NCBI GenBank assembly: GCA_963758505.1
Contig: CAVWVJ010000003.1
Location: 496,001 to 560,000, forward strand
Direction of reading: 5' to 3'
Source: Korobacter sp963758505
Lineage (GTDB): Bacteria; Acidobacteriota; Terriglobia; Terriglobales; Acidobacteriaceae
DNA length: 64,000 nt
Part shown: positions 44,331 through 52,717 of the stretch, one piece after another
How positions within the stretch are numbered: position 1 is the first letter of the stretch
Layout of the letters: the number at the start of each line of letters is the position of its first letter
Position numbers and translations under genes: made by a program
Notes under the pieces: generated by a model
What the model was told of the DNA's origin: nothing
What the model saw: the letters and a program-made list of their open reading frames with translations, nothing else
The model's database searches: none

Positions 44331-45386
44331 ATGAGAAAGCAAGCTCTAATTCTGTTTTTCTTGGCAACGGTACTTGGGCTGGCGCTGCCGGCGCTGGCAC
44401 AGACCGGCACGGTGAAGGGCTATGTCAAGGACGATGCGGGCAAGCCGGTCGTCGGCGCCGTGCTTGAGTTCGATAACCTGGAGAACGGCCGTAAAGTCAC
44501 CCTGAAGACGGACAAGGGTGGAAACTTTTTCAGCATCGGCGTGCCGATTGGGACCTACAAGGTCTCGGTGACGATGGACAACAAGCCGATCTGGAACGCT
44601 CCGAAGTACCCGGTGCAGGGTGGCGACAATCCGGAATTGAGCATCGACCTGGCAAAGGAGCGGGCAGCGCAGGCGAATAACCCCGCCAATGCGGAAGCGC
44701 AAAAGAAAATAGAGGAAGCCAAGAAGGCGAACGAGAAGATCGGGAACCTGAATGCGTTCTTGAAGCAGGCGAACGATGCCATGGCCGCGAACAACTACGA
44801 CCAGGCCGTGCAGATCATGCAGCAGGCTGTAGCGCAGGACCAGACGCACGATCTGCTCTTTGGCCGGTTAGGCGATGCCTACCTGGGGGACAAGAAGTAT
44901 CCCGAGGCGGTGGAAGCTTACAACAAGGCAATCGCGCTCGATCCAAACAAGGCCGCCTATCATAACAACCTCGCGCAGGCGCTGGTGAAATCGAACCAGA
45001 CCGACAAAGCGCTGGCGGAATACGATACCGCCGCGAAACTCGAGCCCGCCCAGGCTTCGACGTACTACTTCAACGAAGGCGCCGTGCTGACCAATACCGG
45101 CAAGATCGACGAAGCCATCGCCGCCTTCGATAAGGTGATTGCCGCCGACCCGACGAGAGCCGATGCCTATTACTGGAAGGGCGTAAACCTGGTCGGCAAG
45201 GCCAAAACGGGGGCGGATGGCAAGTTCGAAGCCCCTGCCGGGACCGCCGAGGCGTTCAACAAGTATCTCGAACTGGCCCCGGATGGAAAGTATGCCGATC
45301 CGGCCAAGCAGATGTTGCAGACCATTGGAGCCAAGGTGGAAACCAGCTACGGCACGAAGTCGAAGACCAAGCCGGTGAAGAAGTAA
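44331..45386 (+). CDS. Periplasmic TPR protein with carboxypeptidase-regulatory-like domain
   Basis: 351 aa with signal peptide (cleavage near ALAQTG). Residues ~25-100 form a carboxypeptidase-regulatory-like Ig domain (VKGYVKDDAGKPVVGAVLEFDN). A coiled Lys/Glu/Ala helix follows, then about four TPRs (AEAYNKAIALDPNKAAYHNN pattern). Similar plan to many acidobacterial secreted proteins. Own terminator at 45404. Function likely as a protein-binding envelope component. Confidence 0.8.
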   Translation: MRKQALILFFLATVLGLALPALAQTGTVKGYVKDDAGKPVVGAVLEFDNLENGRKVTLKTDKGGNFFSIGVPIGTYKVSVTMDNKPIWNAPKYPVQGGDNPELSIDLAKERAAQANNPANAEAQKKIEEAKKANEKIGNLNAFLKQANDAMAANNYDQAVQIMQQAVAQDQTHDLLFGRLGDAYLGDKKYPEAVEAYNKAIALDPNKAAYHNNLAQALVKSNQTDKALAEYDTAAKLEPAQASTYYFNEGAVLTNTGKIDEAIAAFDKVIAADPTRADAYYWKGVNLVGKAKTGADGKFEAPAGTAEAFNKYLELAPDGKYADPAKQMLQTIGAKVETSYGTKSKTKPVKK

Positions 45387-45403
45387 AAAAGCGGATCGAC
45401 GAA

Positions 45404-45430
45404 GGGCGGCTGCGGCCGCCCTTTTGTTTT
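45404..45430 (+). terminator. Intrinsic terminator with UGCG tetraloop
   Basis: GGGCGGC-TGCG-GCCGCCC followed by TTTTGTTTT. Seven-base-pair stem; same loop as the terminators at 10792, 51241 and 59950. Confidence 0.9.
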
Positions 45431-45451
45431 GCGTTCTAGAATCAGAGGAGT

Positions 45452-46690
45452 ATGCAGAAGAGCGGCAGTTCCGAGCTACCGTCGTTGGAAGAGGCGCGTG
45501 CGCGGGTGGAGAAGTATGCCTCGGGTGTGCCGCTGCCCCCGACGGAAGAAGTGGAGTTGCTCGCGGCGGATGGTCGCGTGCTGGCGGAGGTGATTCGCGC
45601 GGACCGCGACTTTCCTCCTTTTGCGCGCGCCACGCGCGATGGCTTTGCAGTCCGGGCAGAAGATGCCGGGAGGGCACCGGCGAAGTTGAAGGTCGTAAGC
45701 GAGATTGCCGCCGGGGCTGTGGGGGACTTTCCGATCGAAGCGGGTGAGGCGGCAGAGATCATGACGGGCGCGCCTTTACCTGAGGGCGCCGACGCGGTGG
45801 TGATGGTCGAGTACGCGCGTCGGGAGGGCGAATTTGTCGTTCTCGACCGCACGGTGAAGACGGGCGACAACTTTGTGCCGCGCGGGGCGGAAGCGCAGGC
45901 AGGCGAGTTGCTGATCGGGTCGCGCAATCGAATGAATCCGGCGGCGATTGCGATTGCAGCGTCGGTAGGCAAGGCGCGGTTGAGGGTGTATCGCAGGCCG
46001 GTGGTCGCGATCCTGGCGACCGGCGATGAGTTGGTGGAGGTGGGCGAAGTGCCGGGTGCGGCGCAGATTCGCAACTCCAACAGCTACTCGATTGCTGCGC
46101 AGGTCGGGCGGGCCGGAGGCGAAGCACGGGTGCTGCCGATCGCGCGCGACCGCGAAGAGTCGATTCGCGAGGGAGTGCAGGCCGCGAAGTCGGCGGACCT
46201 GCTGGTGCTCTCGGGCGGCGTCTCGATGGGCAAGTACGATCTTGTGGAGCAGGTGCTGGCGTCCGAAGGGGCGCAGTTCCACATGACGGGGGCGCGTATC
46301 CAGCCGGGGAAGCCGGTGGTGTTTGGCACTCTGCCGCGCGAGGAGCGCGAGTTGCCCTTCTTCGGGCTGCCGGGAAATCCCATATCCACCATGGTGACCT
46401 TCGATCTCTTCGTGGCGCCGGTGCTGAGCGCGTTGGGAGGCTCAGTGAATACCGGCCTGCGTTTTGCGCAGGCGCGTCTGGAGGAGGAGTGCAAGGTTGC
46501 GCCTGGATTGACGCGGTTTCTTCCGGCATCGCTGACCGGAACCGCCGCAGAGAGCCGGGTGCGGGTGATTCCGTGGCATGGCTCGGGCGACCTGGCAGCG
46601 ATCGTGCGCGCGAACTGTTATCTTGTGGTGCCGCCGGAGACAACATCGCTTGCCGGCAATTCCTACGTCACCGTGTTGCTGAAGGACTAA
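45452..46690 (+). CDS. moeA: Molybdopterin molybdenumtransferase MoeA
   Basis: 412 aa from ATG 45452 with GAGGAG box upstream. Inserts molybdate into adenylylated molybdopterin. Landmarks: FPPFARATRDGFAV, GAPLPEGADAVVMVE, TGDELVEVGE, NSNSYSIAAQVGRAGGEA, LSGGVSMGKYD and LPGNPISTMVTFDLF. Starts the moeA-moaC cluster; moaC begins one base after its stop. Confidence 0.95.
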   Translation: MQKSGSSELPSLEEARARVEKYASGVPLPPTEEVELLAADGRVLAEVIRADRDFPPFARATRDGFAVRAEDAGRAPAKLKVVSEIAAGAVGDFPIEAGEAAEIMTGAPLPEGADAVVMVEYARREGEFVVLDRTVKTGDNFVPRGAEAQAGELLIGSRNRMNPAAIAIAASVGKARLRVYRRPVVAILATGDELVEVGEVPGAAQIRNSNSYSIAAQVGRAGGEARVLPIARDREESIREGVQAAKSADLLVLSGGVSMGKYDLVEQVLASEGAQFHMTGARIQPGKPVVFGTLPREERELPFFGLPGNPISTMVTFDLFVAPVLSALGGSVNTGLRFAQARLEEECKVAPGLTRFLPASLTGTAAESRVRVIPWHGSGDLAAIVRANCYLVVPPETTSLAGNSYVTVLLKD

Positions 46691-46691
46691 C

Positions 46692-47183
46692 GTGGCCAAA
46701 TCTTCCAAGAAAACGCTTTCGCACTACGACAAGAAGGGCCGGGCGTCCATGGTGGACGTCTCGGCCAAGCGGGCGACCGTCCGCACGGCGGAGGCCAGCG
46801 CCCGGGTGGTAATGTCGCCCGAGGTGCTGCGCGCGCTGCCTGACAATCCCAAGGGCGACGTTTTTGAGACGGCACGGCTGGCGGGGATAATGGCCGCCAA
46901 ACGCACCGCAGAGCTGATACCTCTGTGTCATCCGCTGCCCATCTGGCATGTTGATGTCACCGTACGCCCGTGCGAGAATGGCGTTGCTATTAGCTCCAAA
47001 GTAACCACCGAATCAGTTACGGGCGTGGAGATGGAAGCGCTTGTGGCCGTATCCATTGCTGCGCTAACGGTTTACGATATGTGCAAGGCGGCGGATAAAG
47101 GCATTGAGATTCGGCAGGTCGTGCTCGAATCCAAGTCGGGCGGCAAGAGCGGCTCGTATCGCCGTAAGCAACCGCCGGCTTAA
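46692..47183 (+). CDS. moaC: Cyclic pyranopterin monophosphate synthase MoaC
   Basis: 163 aa from GTG 46692, one base after moeA. Second enzyme of molybdenum cofactor synthesis. Motifs: GRASMVDVSAKRATVRTAEA, GDVFETARLAGIMAAKRTAELIPLCHPLPI and ESVTGVEMEALVAVSIAALTVYDMCKA. C-terminal tail rich in Lys/Ser/Gly. Confidence 0.95.
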   Translation: MAKSSKKTLSHYDKKGRASMVDVSAKRATVRTAEASARVVMSPEVLRALPDNPKGDVFETARLAGIMAAKRTAELIPLCHPLPIWHVDVTVRPCENGVAISSKVTTESVTGVEMEALVAVSIAALTVYDMCKAADKGIEIRQVVLESKSGGKSGSYRRKQPPA

Positions 47184-47197
47184 GTCTGGTTCTCCTC

Positions 47198-47959
47198 ATG
47201 GCGACTGACGTTCGCGTTCTGCTGGTTGACGACAATCCGATGATCATAGCCATGCTGAAGCAGGCGCTTGAGGCGCATTGCATGGTGAGCGTGGCCAGCG
47301 ATAGCACCGACGCGCTGCTGCGCACCATCGACGACCCGCCGGATTTGATCATCAGTGACTACCAGATGCCCGGCCTCGATGGCCGCCAGCTACTGGAAAA
47401 GCTGAAGTCACGCTCCAGCACCTCGCGGGTGCCGTTCATCCTGATGGCCAGCCGCAACGATCTGAACGAAAAACTCAAGGGCGTGCGCGAGACGGTCGAG
47501 GACTTCCTGGAAAAACCGTTCTACCTGCGCGAGGCCCGTACCCAGCTCAAGCACGTGATCGACAAGGTCGCGCTGGAAAAGATGGCGCGCGAGGCGGGAG
47601 CCGGCGGTTCGACGGTCAATGGCAGCCTGAGCCAGATGAACGTCATCGACCTGCTGCAGTCGCTGGAACTGGGCCGCAAGAACTGCGCCCTGGCGCTGAC
47701 CAACAACAACGACCGCTGCGATCTGTATTTCGCCGAAGGCCAGATCAACCACGCAGTGTACGGTCCGCTCACCGGCGATGATGCCGTGTTCAAGGTGCTG
47801 CTCTGGACCGGCGGCAGTTTCAAAATCGATTTCTCGGGCGGCAGTCCGGAACAAACGACCACGCGTTCGACGCAAGGCCTGCTGATGGAGGGCTTGCGCC
47901 AGCTCGACGAGTCGAACCGCGACAACGAGACCGAAGTGGATCCCTTCGCTACCCGGTAA
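47198..47959 (+). CDS. Response regulator with C-terminal DUF4388/PATAN domain
   Basis: 253 aa. Receiver domain 1-125: acidic pocket D11-D12, phosphoacceptor D54 in IISDYQMPGLDG, and FLEKPF with the conserved Lys. The C-terminal half (from ~145) is a PATAN/DUF4388 domain: GSLSQMNVIDLLQSLELGRKNCALAL, YFAEGQINHAVYG. The gene lies between moaC (14 bp) and mogA (26 bp), so it may be co-transcribed, although PATAN regulators usually act in motility or surface-related signalling. Confidence 0.85.
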   Translation: MATDVRVLLVDDNPMIIAMLKQALEAHCMVSVASDSTDALLRTIDDPPDLIISDYQMPGLDGRQLLEKLKSRSSTSRVPFILMASRNDLNEKLKGVRETVEDFLEKPFYLREARTQLKHVIDKVALEKMAREAGAGGSTVNGSLSQMNVIDLLQSLELGRKNCALALTNNNDRCDLYFAEGQINHAVYGPLTGDDAVFKVLLWTGGSFKIDFSGGSPEQTTTRSTQGLLMEGLRQLDESNRDNETEVDPFATR

Positions 47960-47985
47960 TCTCTAACTCAGGTAATCTTTTTTCC

Positions 47986-48462
47986 ATGAAGATGACGGCA
48001 GCGGTAATTACCGTGAGCGACCGTTCGCATCGTCGCGAACGCGACGACGTATCGGGCCCGGCGGTGGCGCAGGTTCTCCGGAAAGCAGGGTTCGAGATCA
48101 TCAGCGAAGAAATCGTGCCCGATGATCAGCAGCAGATTCGCGCGGCCTTGCGGCGCGGGAGCGACCACGCCGGATTGGCAGTCACGACCGGAGGCACGGG
48201 AGTGGCGAAAAGAGATGTAACGCCGGAGGCGACGTTGGCCGTATGCGAGCGGCTGATCCCGGGCATCCCGGAGTTGATGCGCAGCGAGGGACGGAAGAGC
48301 ACCCCGATGGCGCCGCTGAGCCGGGCAGCCTGTGGAATCCGGGGGAATGCGGTGATCCTGAACCTGCCGGGGAATCCGAACGGGGCGGTGGAGTCGCTGG
48401 AAGCGGTGCTGCCGCTGGTGGTGCATGCGATGGAGTTGCTGGCGGGAAAGACGGACCATTGA
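47986..48462 (+). CDS. mogA: Molybdopterin adenylyltransferase (MogA/MoaB family)
   Basis: 158 aa. Adenylylates molybdopterin before metal insertion by MoeA. Motifs: AVITVSDRSHRRERDDVSGP and VTTGGTGVAKRDVTPEATLA, then GSSRAA-like LSRAACGIRGNAVILNLPGNP. Whether it is MogA or MoaB cannot be separated by eye. Part of the moeA-moaC-regulator-mogA cluster. Confidence 0.9.
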   Translation: MKMTAAVITVSDRSHRRERDDVSGPAVAQVLRKAGFEIISEEIVPDDQQQIRAALRRGSDHAGLAVTTGGTGVAKRDVTPEATLAVCERLIPGIPELMRSEGRKSTPMAPLSRAACGIRGNAVILNLPGNPNGAVESLEAVLPLVVHAMELLAGKTDH

Positions 48463-48586
48463 AATTTGCGAGGCTCTAAGCAGAAATAAAAGGCAGCTTG
48501 GCTCGGGTCCCCACCACGGTGCGGAACCATGGTGCGCAACGGTTTGGCCGGGCTGCATCGGGACGGGTGATTTATCGTGGAGAGCG

Positions 48587-49525
48587 ATGCAGAAGGTTGC
48601 GCTCTTCTTCAACCCCGCCGCAGGACCCCGCATGGAGCGGCGTCAGCATGTCGTGGAAGAAGCTGCCGCCATCCTTCGCGACCAGGAAAAAGAAGTCTTC
48701 GTGGAACGCACGCGCGGGCCGGGGACGGCTGCTGGGCAGGTCCGCGAGGCCCTGGCACGCGGCTGCGATACGGTGATCATTGCCGGTGGGGACGGCACCA
48801 TCAATGACGCGGTGCAGGGGCTTGCCGGAACGAACGCTGCGCTAGGGGTGATCCCCATGGGAACCGGGAACGTCCTCGCGCATGACCTGGGCATCTCGCA
48901 TCGGCCGGCGCAGGCGGTCCGGCAATTGCTCGGCTTCGAGGCGCGAAGGATTGCGCTGGGAAGGGTGGAATTCACGGATCGCGGAGGGGCGCGCGCCGCG
49001 CGATGGTTCGTCGCCGTCGCCGGCGTAGGAGGCTCGGCGAAGCTGATGTACGACGTGCACGCCGGGCTCAAAGGCACGCACGGCATGGCAGCTTACTACC
49101 TCCAGATGGCACGCCTGGCGTTGTTCCATCCCTTCACCACCTTTCACGTGGAATGCAGGACGCCGGAGGACGAGACGCGCAGCTACCCCGCTGCGGAGGC
49201 GGACGCGGTCCGCATCAACAACTTTGGCGGATTGATGCGGCGCTGGGCATGGGGCGCCGAGCTGCAACGCACCGATGCGCAGCTTGTCGTCTTCACCAGC
49301 AGCAGCCGTTCGCGTTTTCTGCACTACACGCTGGGCCGCATCCTTGGAACGAAGTGGCGCACGCGGGGAGTTGAGATGACATTCGCGAAGGAAATTACCT
49401 GCGTCGCCGCGAGCCCCGGACAGCGTCTCTATGCCGAAGCGGATGGCGAATACATCGGCGGACCGCCCGTGAAGATCGAGATCGTGCCGAACATGTTGAA
49501 CCTGCTGATGAGCCGCAAAGCCTGA
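48587..49525 (+). CDS. Diacylglycerol/lipid kinase family protein
   Basis: 312 aa from ATG 48587 (an upstream extension runs into mogA's 3' region and is rejected). LFFNPAAGP opening, GGDGTINDAVQGLAGT catalytic loop and VIPMGTGNVLAHDLGI, hallmarks of the DagK/YegS/sphingosine kinase superfamily. Probably phosphorylates a membrane lipid. No obvious membrane span. Confidence 0.85.
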   Translation: MQKVALFFNPAAGPRMERRQHVVEEAAAILRDQEKEVFVERTRGPGTAAGQVREALARGCDTVIIAGGDGTINDAVQGLAGTNAALGVIPMGTGNVLAHDLGISHRPAQAVRQLLGFEARRIALGRVEFTDRGGARAARWFVAVAGVGGSAKLMYDVHAGLKGTHGMAAYYLQMARLALFHPFTTFHVECRTPEDETRSYPAAEADAVRINNFGGLMRRWAWGAELQRTDAQLVVFTSSSRSRFLHYTLGRILGTKWRTRGVEMTFAKEITCVAASPGQRLYAEADGEYIGGPPVKIEIVPNMLNLLMSRKA

Positions 49526-49535
49526 AGGAGAACGG

Positions 49536-50597
49536 TTGGAACCTGTCACTCACTTCCTGACCGGCGCATGTCTTGGCCGCGCCGGGCTGAACCGCAAAAC
49601 CGCGCTGGCGACCGTGACCCTGACGCTTGCCGCCGAGGCGCCCGACATCGACATCCTGTGGTACCTGCGTGGATCGACCGTCGGCTTTGCTCACCATCGG
49701 GGTTTCACGCATACCTTCCTCGGTGTTCCTTTCATGGCGGCCTTGACCGTTGCCGTGGTGTGGCTGGGTCGATGGATTTTTCTCAAGGCGCGCAAAGGAC
49801 GCGGCTTGCGATCGCGCTTTCCCAGGCCGCCGATCCGTTGGTGGCTGCTCTATCTCTACGCCTGCATTGCGCTGCTCAGTCACCTGCTGCTCGACTTCAC
49901 CAACAATTACGGACTTCGCCCTTTCGCGCCGTTTAATCCCAAGTGGTACGCGTGGAGCATCGTCTTTATCGTGGAGCCGGTGCTGCTCGCGGTGCTGACC
50001 ATCGGCCTGATCATGCCGCCGCTCTTCGGGCTGATCTCCTCCGAGGTCGGTGCGCGGCAGAAGGCTCCCCGTGGCCGCGGCTGGGCCATCTTCGCGTTGC
50101 TGGCGATGGTGGCAACCTGGGGTGTGCGCGACTTCGAACAGCGCCGGGCGCTGGCCGCCATGGATGCCGTCGATTACCACAACGAGCAGGCCCTCCGCAG
50201 AATGGTCAGTCCCCACATGATCACCCCGTTCCAGTGGAGCGGCGTGGTCGAAACCCGCGACTTCTTTGAGACGGTCCCAGTGGATTCCCTGGCGCCAGAG
50301 GTCGATCCGCAAAACCAGGCGGTGATCTATTACAAGCCGGCCGAGACCCCTGCCACCCTGGCGGCGAAGAAAACTTATGTGGGCCGGGTGTACCTGGATT
50401 GGGCCATGTATCCGTTCGTGCAGAGCGAACAACTGCAGCCGCCGGCCGAGGGAACGATCGTGCACTTTTCGGATTTGCGCTTCGCTTATATCGGGCGCCG
50501 CGCAAAGACGCCACTGGGCGCCTGCGTGATCCTCGACGCGCAGTTGCGGGAGATCTCCGGCGGCTTTCACACCTTCGAGAATGGCTGCGAAGACTGA
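49536..50597 (+). CDS. YdjM/DUF457-type membrane metal-dependent hydrolase
   Basis: 353 aa from TTG 49536, AAGGAG five bases upstream. Four to five transmembrane segments. HHRGFTHTFLG (His/Asp-type metal site), DIDILWYLRG and SHLLLDFTNNYGLRPFAPF match the YdjM (LexA-regulated inner membrane hydrolase) family. A C-terminal soluble domain of about 120 residues follows. Starts 10 bp after the lipid kinase. Confidence 0.8.
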   Translation: MEPVTHFLTGACLGRAGLNRKTALATVTLTLAAEAPDIDILWYLRGSTVGFAHHRGFTHTFLGVPFMAALTVAVVWLGRWIFLKARKGRGLRSRFPRPPIRWWLLYLYACIALLSHLLLDFTNNYGLRPFAPFNPKWYAWSIVFIVEPVLLAVLTIGLIMPPLFGLISSEVGARQKAPRGRGWAIFALLAMVATWGVRDFEQRRALAAMDAVDYHNEQALRRMVSPHMITPFQWSGVVETRDFFETVPVDSLAPEVDPQNQAVIYYKPAETPATLAAKKTYVGRVYLDWAMYPFVQSEQLQPPAEGTIVHFSDLRFAYIGRRAKTPLGACVILDAQLREISGGFHTFENGCED

Positions 50598-50688
50598 GTT
50601 GTTCCTGCGGCTCAAATCATTTTTATCGATTTACTTGACGCGAAATCTGCGACGTTCAACAATGCAAGAGAGCGTTCTCGAGGTGACC

Positions 50689-51222
50689 ATGCTGGCAATC
50701 TTATTTGTTCTACTCGCCGTTATTTCCCGGTTTGCGATCGCCATGAGCCCCGGCGCGCACTGGTGGGCGTTTACCCCGGTGGTGGCTTCCCTGCTCTTCT
50801 TTGGCGCGAAGATGCCACGCAAGTACATTTGGGCCCCCGTGGCCGTGTTTGCACTGGCCGATATCCTGCTCTCGCGCTTCTACGGCTACGCGATGACGCC
50901 GGACCTGCTGGTGAGCTGGGCCTTTTACGCGGCCGTGGCCTGGTTCGGAAGCGCGATGCTGCACGAGGATGCGCGGACGACGAAGCTGGTCGGCGCCAGC
51001 CTGGCATCCTCGCTCACATTCTTCGTGGTGAGCAACCTGGCGGTGTGGGCTTTCTGGCCGACATATCCGCATACCTTGAAGGGACTGTCCGCGTGCTTCG
51101 TGGCGGCGATCCCGTTCTACCGCAACCAGCCCGTCGCCGACCTGCTGTTCACCCTGGTGTTCTTCAGCGTGCCGGTGCTGCTGGAGGCGATGCGCCCGAG
51201 CGAGAAGAAGATCGCGGCGTAA
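50689..51222 (+). CDS. DUF6580-like membrane protein
   Basis: 177 aa from ATG 50689 with AGGTG upstream; in-frame ATGs at 50581 and 50662 would add up to 36 residues. About five transmembrane segments. MLAILFVLLAVISRFAI..., WWAFTPVVASLLFFGAKMPRK resembles the DUF6580 family. Function unknown. Ends at a strong terminator. Confidence 0.7.
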   Translation: MLAILFVLLAVISRFAIAMSPGAHWWAFTPVVASLLFFGAKMPRKYIWAPVAVFALADILLSRFYGYAMTPDLLVSWAFYAAVAWFGSAMLHEDARTTKLVGASLASSLTFFVVSNLAVWAFWPTYPHTLKGLSACFVAAIPFYRNQPVADLLFTLVFFSVPVLLEAMRPSEKKIAA

Positions 51223-51240
51223 ATTTCAGTTTGCAGCGAG

Positions 51241-51263
51241 AGGCCGGATGCGTCCGGCCTTTT
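51241..51263 (+). terminator. Intrinsic terminator with UGCG tetraloop
   Basis: AGGCCGGA-TGCG-TCCGGCCT with TTTT. Eight-base-pair perfect stem. Confidence 0.85.
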
Positions 51264-51372
51264 GCTATGCATGGAAAGGGCGCGGCTTCCGACGCGCCGC
51301 GGGAAGATCGATCGAGATTGGCCTTCAGCCCCTGAGCTCGTGGCGGCGATGAATCCCGGCCCTTTCAAAGAG

Positions 51373-52014
51373 CTACTTCTTCTCCGCCATTTCGATCTGC
51401 TCTGCGACCGTTTCGACAGCCCGGCCACGGCGAACCAGCCACCAGATCAGCAGCGCGATTACGAAGATCCCCAGAATGAGAAGCTTTTCCTTGGTGTGGC
51501 CGTGGAGGAGGAAGCCGACGACGCCGGGGCCGAACTTCAAGGTCAGGAACGAGAGGATCAGGAAGCGCGCCATGCGTCCCGCAAAGACGCCCAGCAGGAA
51601 GCGCCAGACGCTCATCTCGGCGACCCCCGCGCCCAGAACAAAGAGTTTGAACGGAGTGGGTGGAGGAAGCATGGCCGGAAGCGCCAGGGTGAGGAACTGG
51701 CTCTTCTCGAACTTCGCATGGATTTTTTCGAAGCGCGCCTGTCCGATGCGTTTGACCAGCAACTCTTCGCCGCCCTTGTAGCCGATGCCGTACACCACCA
51801 GGCTGCCCAGCGCCGACCCGACCGCCCCCATGAAGCAGTAAAGTAGGAATCGCGATTTGTCGGCCCAGACGAACTGCGCGACCACGAGATCAAGCGGCAT
51901 GCCCAGCGCGGCAGCATCGAGGGCGGCAATGGCCAGCACGCCCCACGGTCCCCAGGGCAGCAGGATCCCGAGCAGGAGCTTGTACTTCGCGAGGATGACT
52001 TTCAGCAGCTTCAC
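51373..52014 (-). CDS. DedA/VTT-domain membrane protein (YqaA-like)
   Basis: 213 aa from GTG 52014. The VTT fold is seen in WGPWGVLAIAALDAAALGMPLDLVVAQ, CFMGAVGSALGSLVVYGIGYKGG, LTLALPAMLPPPTPFKLFVLGAGV and a last GRMARFLILSF. YqaA-type proteins move lipids or affect membrane homeostasis. A TACAAT element lies 14 bases before the start. Confidence 0.8.
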   Translation of the reverse strand: MKLLKVILAKYKLLLGILLPWGPWGVLAIAALDAAALGMPLDLVVAQFVWADKSRFLLYCFMGAVGSALGSLVVYGIGYKGGEELLVKRIGQARFEKIHAKFEKSQFLTLALPAMLPPPTPFKLFVLGAGVAEMSVWRFLLGVFAGRMARFLILSFLTLKFGPGVVGFLLHGHTKEKLLILGIFVIALLIWWLVRRGRAVETVAEQIEMAEKK

Positions 52015-52088
52015 GGGACGAAGCTTCTATTGTACGAGAGGGTCGCGCTGCCTCCTCAAGAACGGGGAAACCATCCTGCACTCCAGGA

Positions 52089-52496
52089 TCAACTCTCTTC
52101 GGAGAGTTCAATATCGCGCTGCAACAGCGCGGCGCTGGAGGCCCCGTTCAAGGATCGGATGGTATCCAGCAGCAGCTTCGGATCATGGGAATCGAGGTGG
52201 TAATTTACCCCGGTGCACCGCGCGAAGCCGCCGCTCGAGGTCACGATAATGGTGGCATCTTTCTTGATCGCGCGCAAACGGTTCACCAGTTCCTGGCAGG
52301 CCATCCCAGGCATGGCATGATCGAGCACGATGCCGTCCACGTTGGGGAAGCGCTGTAGCGTCTGAAGGGCTTCGTCCGGATCGTACGCCGTCACGACGTT
52401 GAACTTTGCCGTTTCCAAGACCAGTTTACGAGTCGAGATGTTGGCGGGGTATTCACGATCGACGACGAGAAAGCACGGCCTGTACATTGCTGACAT
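52089..52496 (-). CDS. Single-domain response regulator (CheY-like), atypical
   Basis: 135 aa from ATG 52496 (alternative ATG 52487). Receiver fold: FLVVDREY (D-R instead of D-D), phosphoacceptor Asp in IVLDHAMPGMA, VTSSGG. The invariant Lys after beta-5 seems to be missing: the segment reads VNYHLDSHDPKLL. It may be a pseudo-receiver. It is divergent from ligA and its leader unit. Confidence 0.75.
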   Translation of the reverse strand: MSAMYRPCFLVVDREYPANISTRKLVLETAKFNVVTAYDPDEALQTLQRFPNVDGIVLDHAMPGMACQELVNRLRAIKKDATIIVTSSGGFARCTGVNYHLDSHDPKLLLDTIRSLNGASSAALLQRDIELSEES

Positions 52497-52558
52497 AGCT
52501 GATAGAAGCACTCCGCCGGAACGAGGGTTGCCCGTTGTGAGCAGCGAGACGGTATTGG

Positions 52559-52584
52559 CCTCCGTATAATTCCGTTTGCATGGC
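52559..52584 (+). promoter_or_regulatory. Promoter/start unit, copy 1 (TATAAT plus ATG)
   Basis: A 26-bp unit CCTCCGTATAATTCC... containing TATAAT (52565-52570) and, nine bases later, ATG (52580) with GGC. It is repeated with three changes at 52692-52717. Confidence 0.55.
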
Positions 52585-52702
52585 TGAACCATCCAGTTTG
52601 AGACCAGCGCAAGCGGACTTGCGAGAGTTGCGCAGCGGTCGAACCACGTTTCAAGAGGAACGTGCGGCCGCAGCAGCACGAGATCGAAACTCCTCCGTAT
52701 AA
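52580..52702 (+). CDS. Possible 40-aa leader ORF upstream of ligA
   Basis: Starts nine bases after TATAAT, so its transcript would be leaderless, and stops inside the second TATAAT (TAA at 52700). Product begins MAEPSSLRPAQADLRELRSG and ends in an Ala-rich/Arg tail. Its start resembles the ligA N-terminus (both MA..., both with a LREL/LREQL helix), so it may be a diverged partial duplicate of the ligA 5' end. Coding status uncertain. Confidence 0.35.
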   Translation: MAEPSSLRPAQADLRELRSGRTTFQEERAAAAARDRNSSV

Positions 52703-52717
52703 TCCCATCTGCATGGC
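52692..52717 (+). promoter_or_regulatory. Promoter/start unit, copy 2, of ligA
   Basis: TATAAT (52698-52703), then nine bases, then ATG of ligA (52713). The mRNA would begin at or within a few bases of the start codon. Confidence 0.6.
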
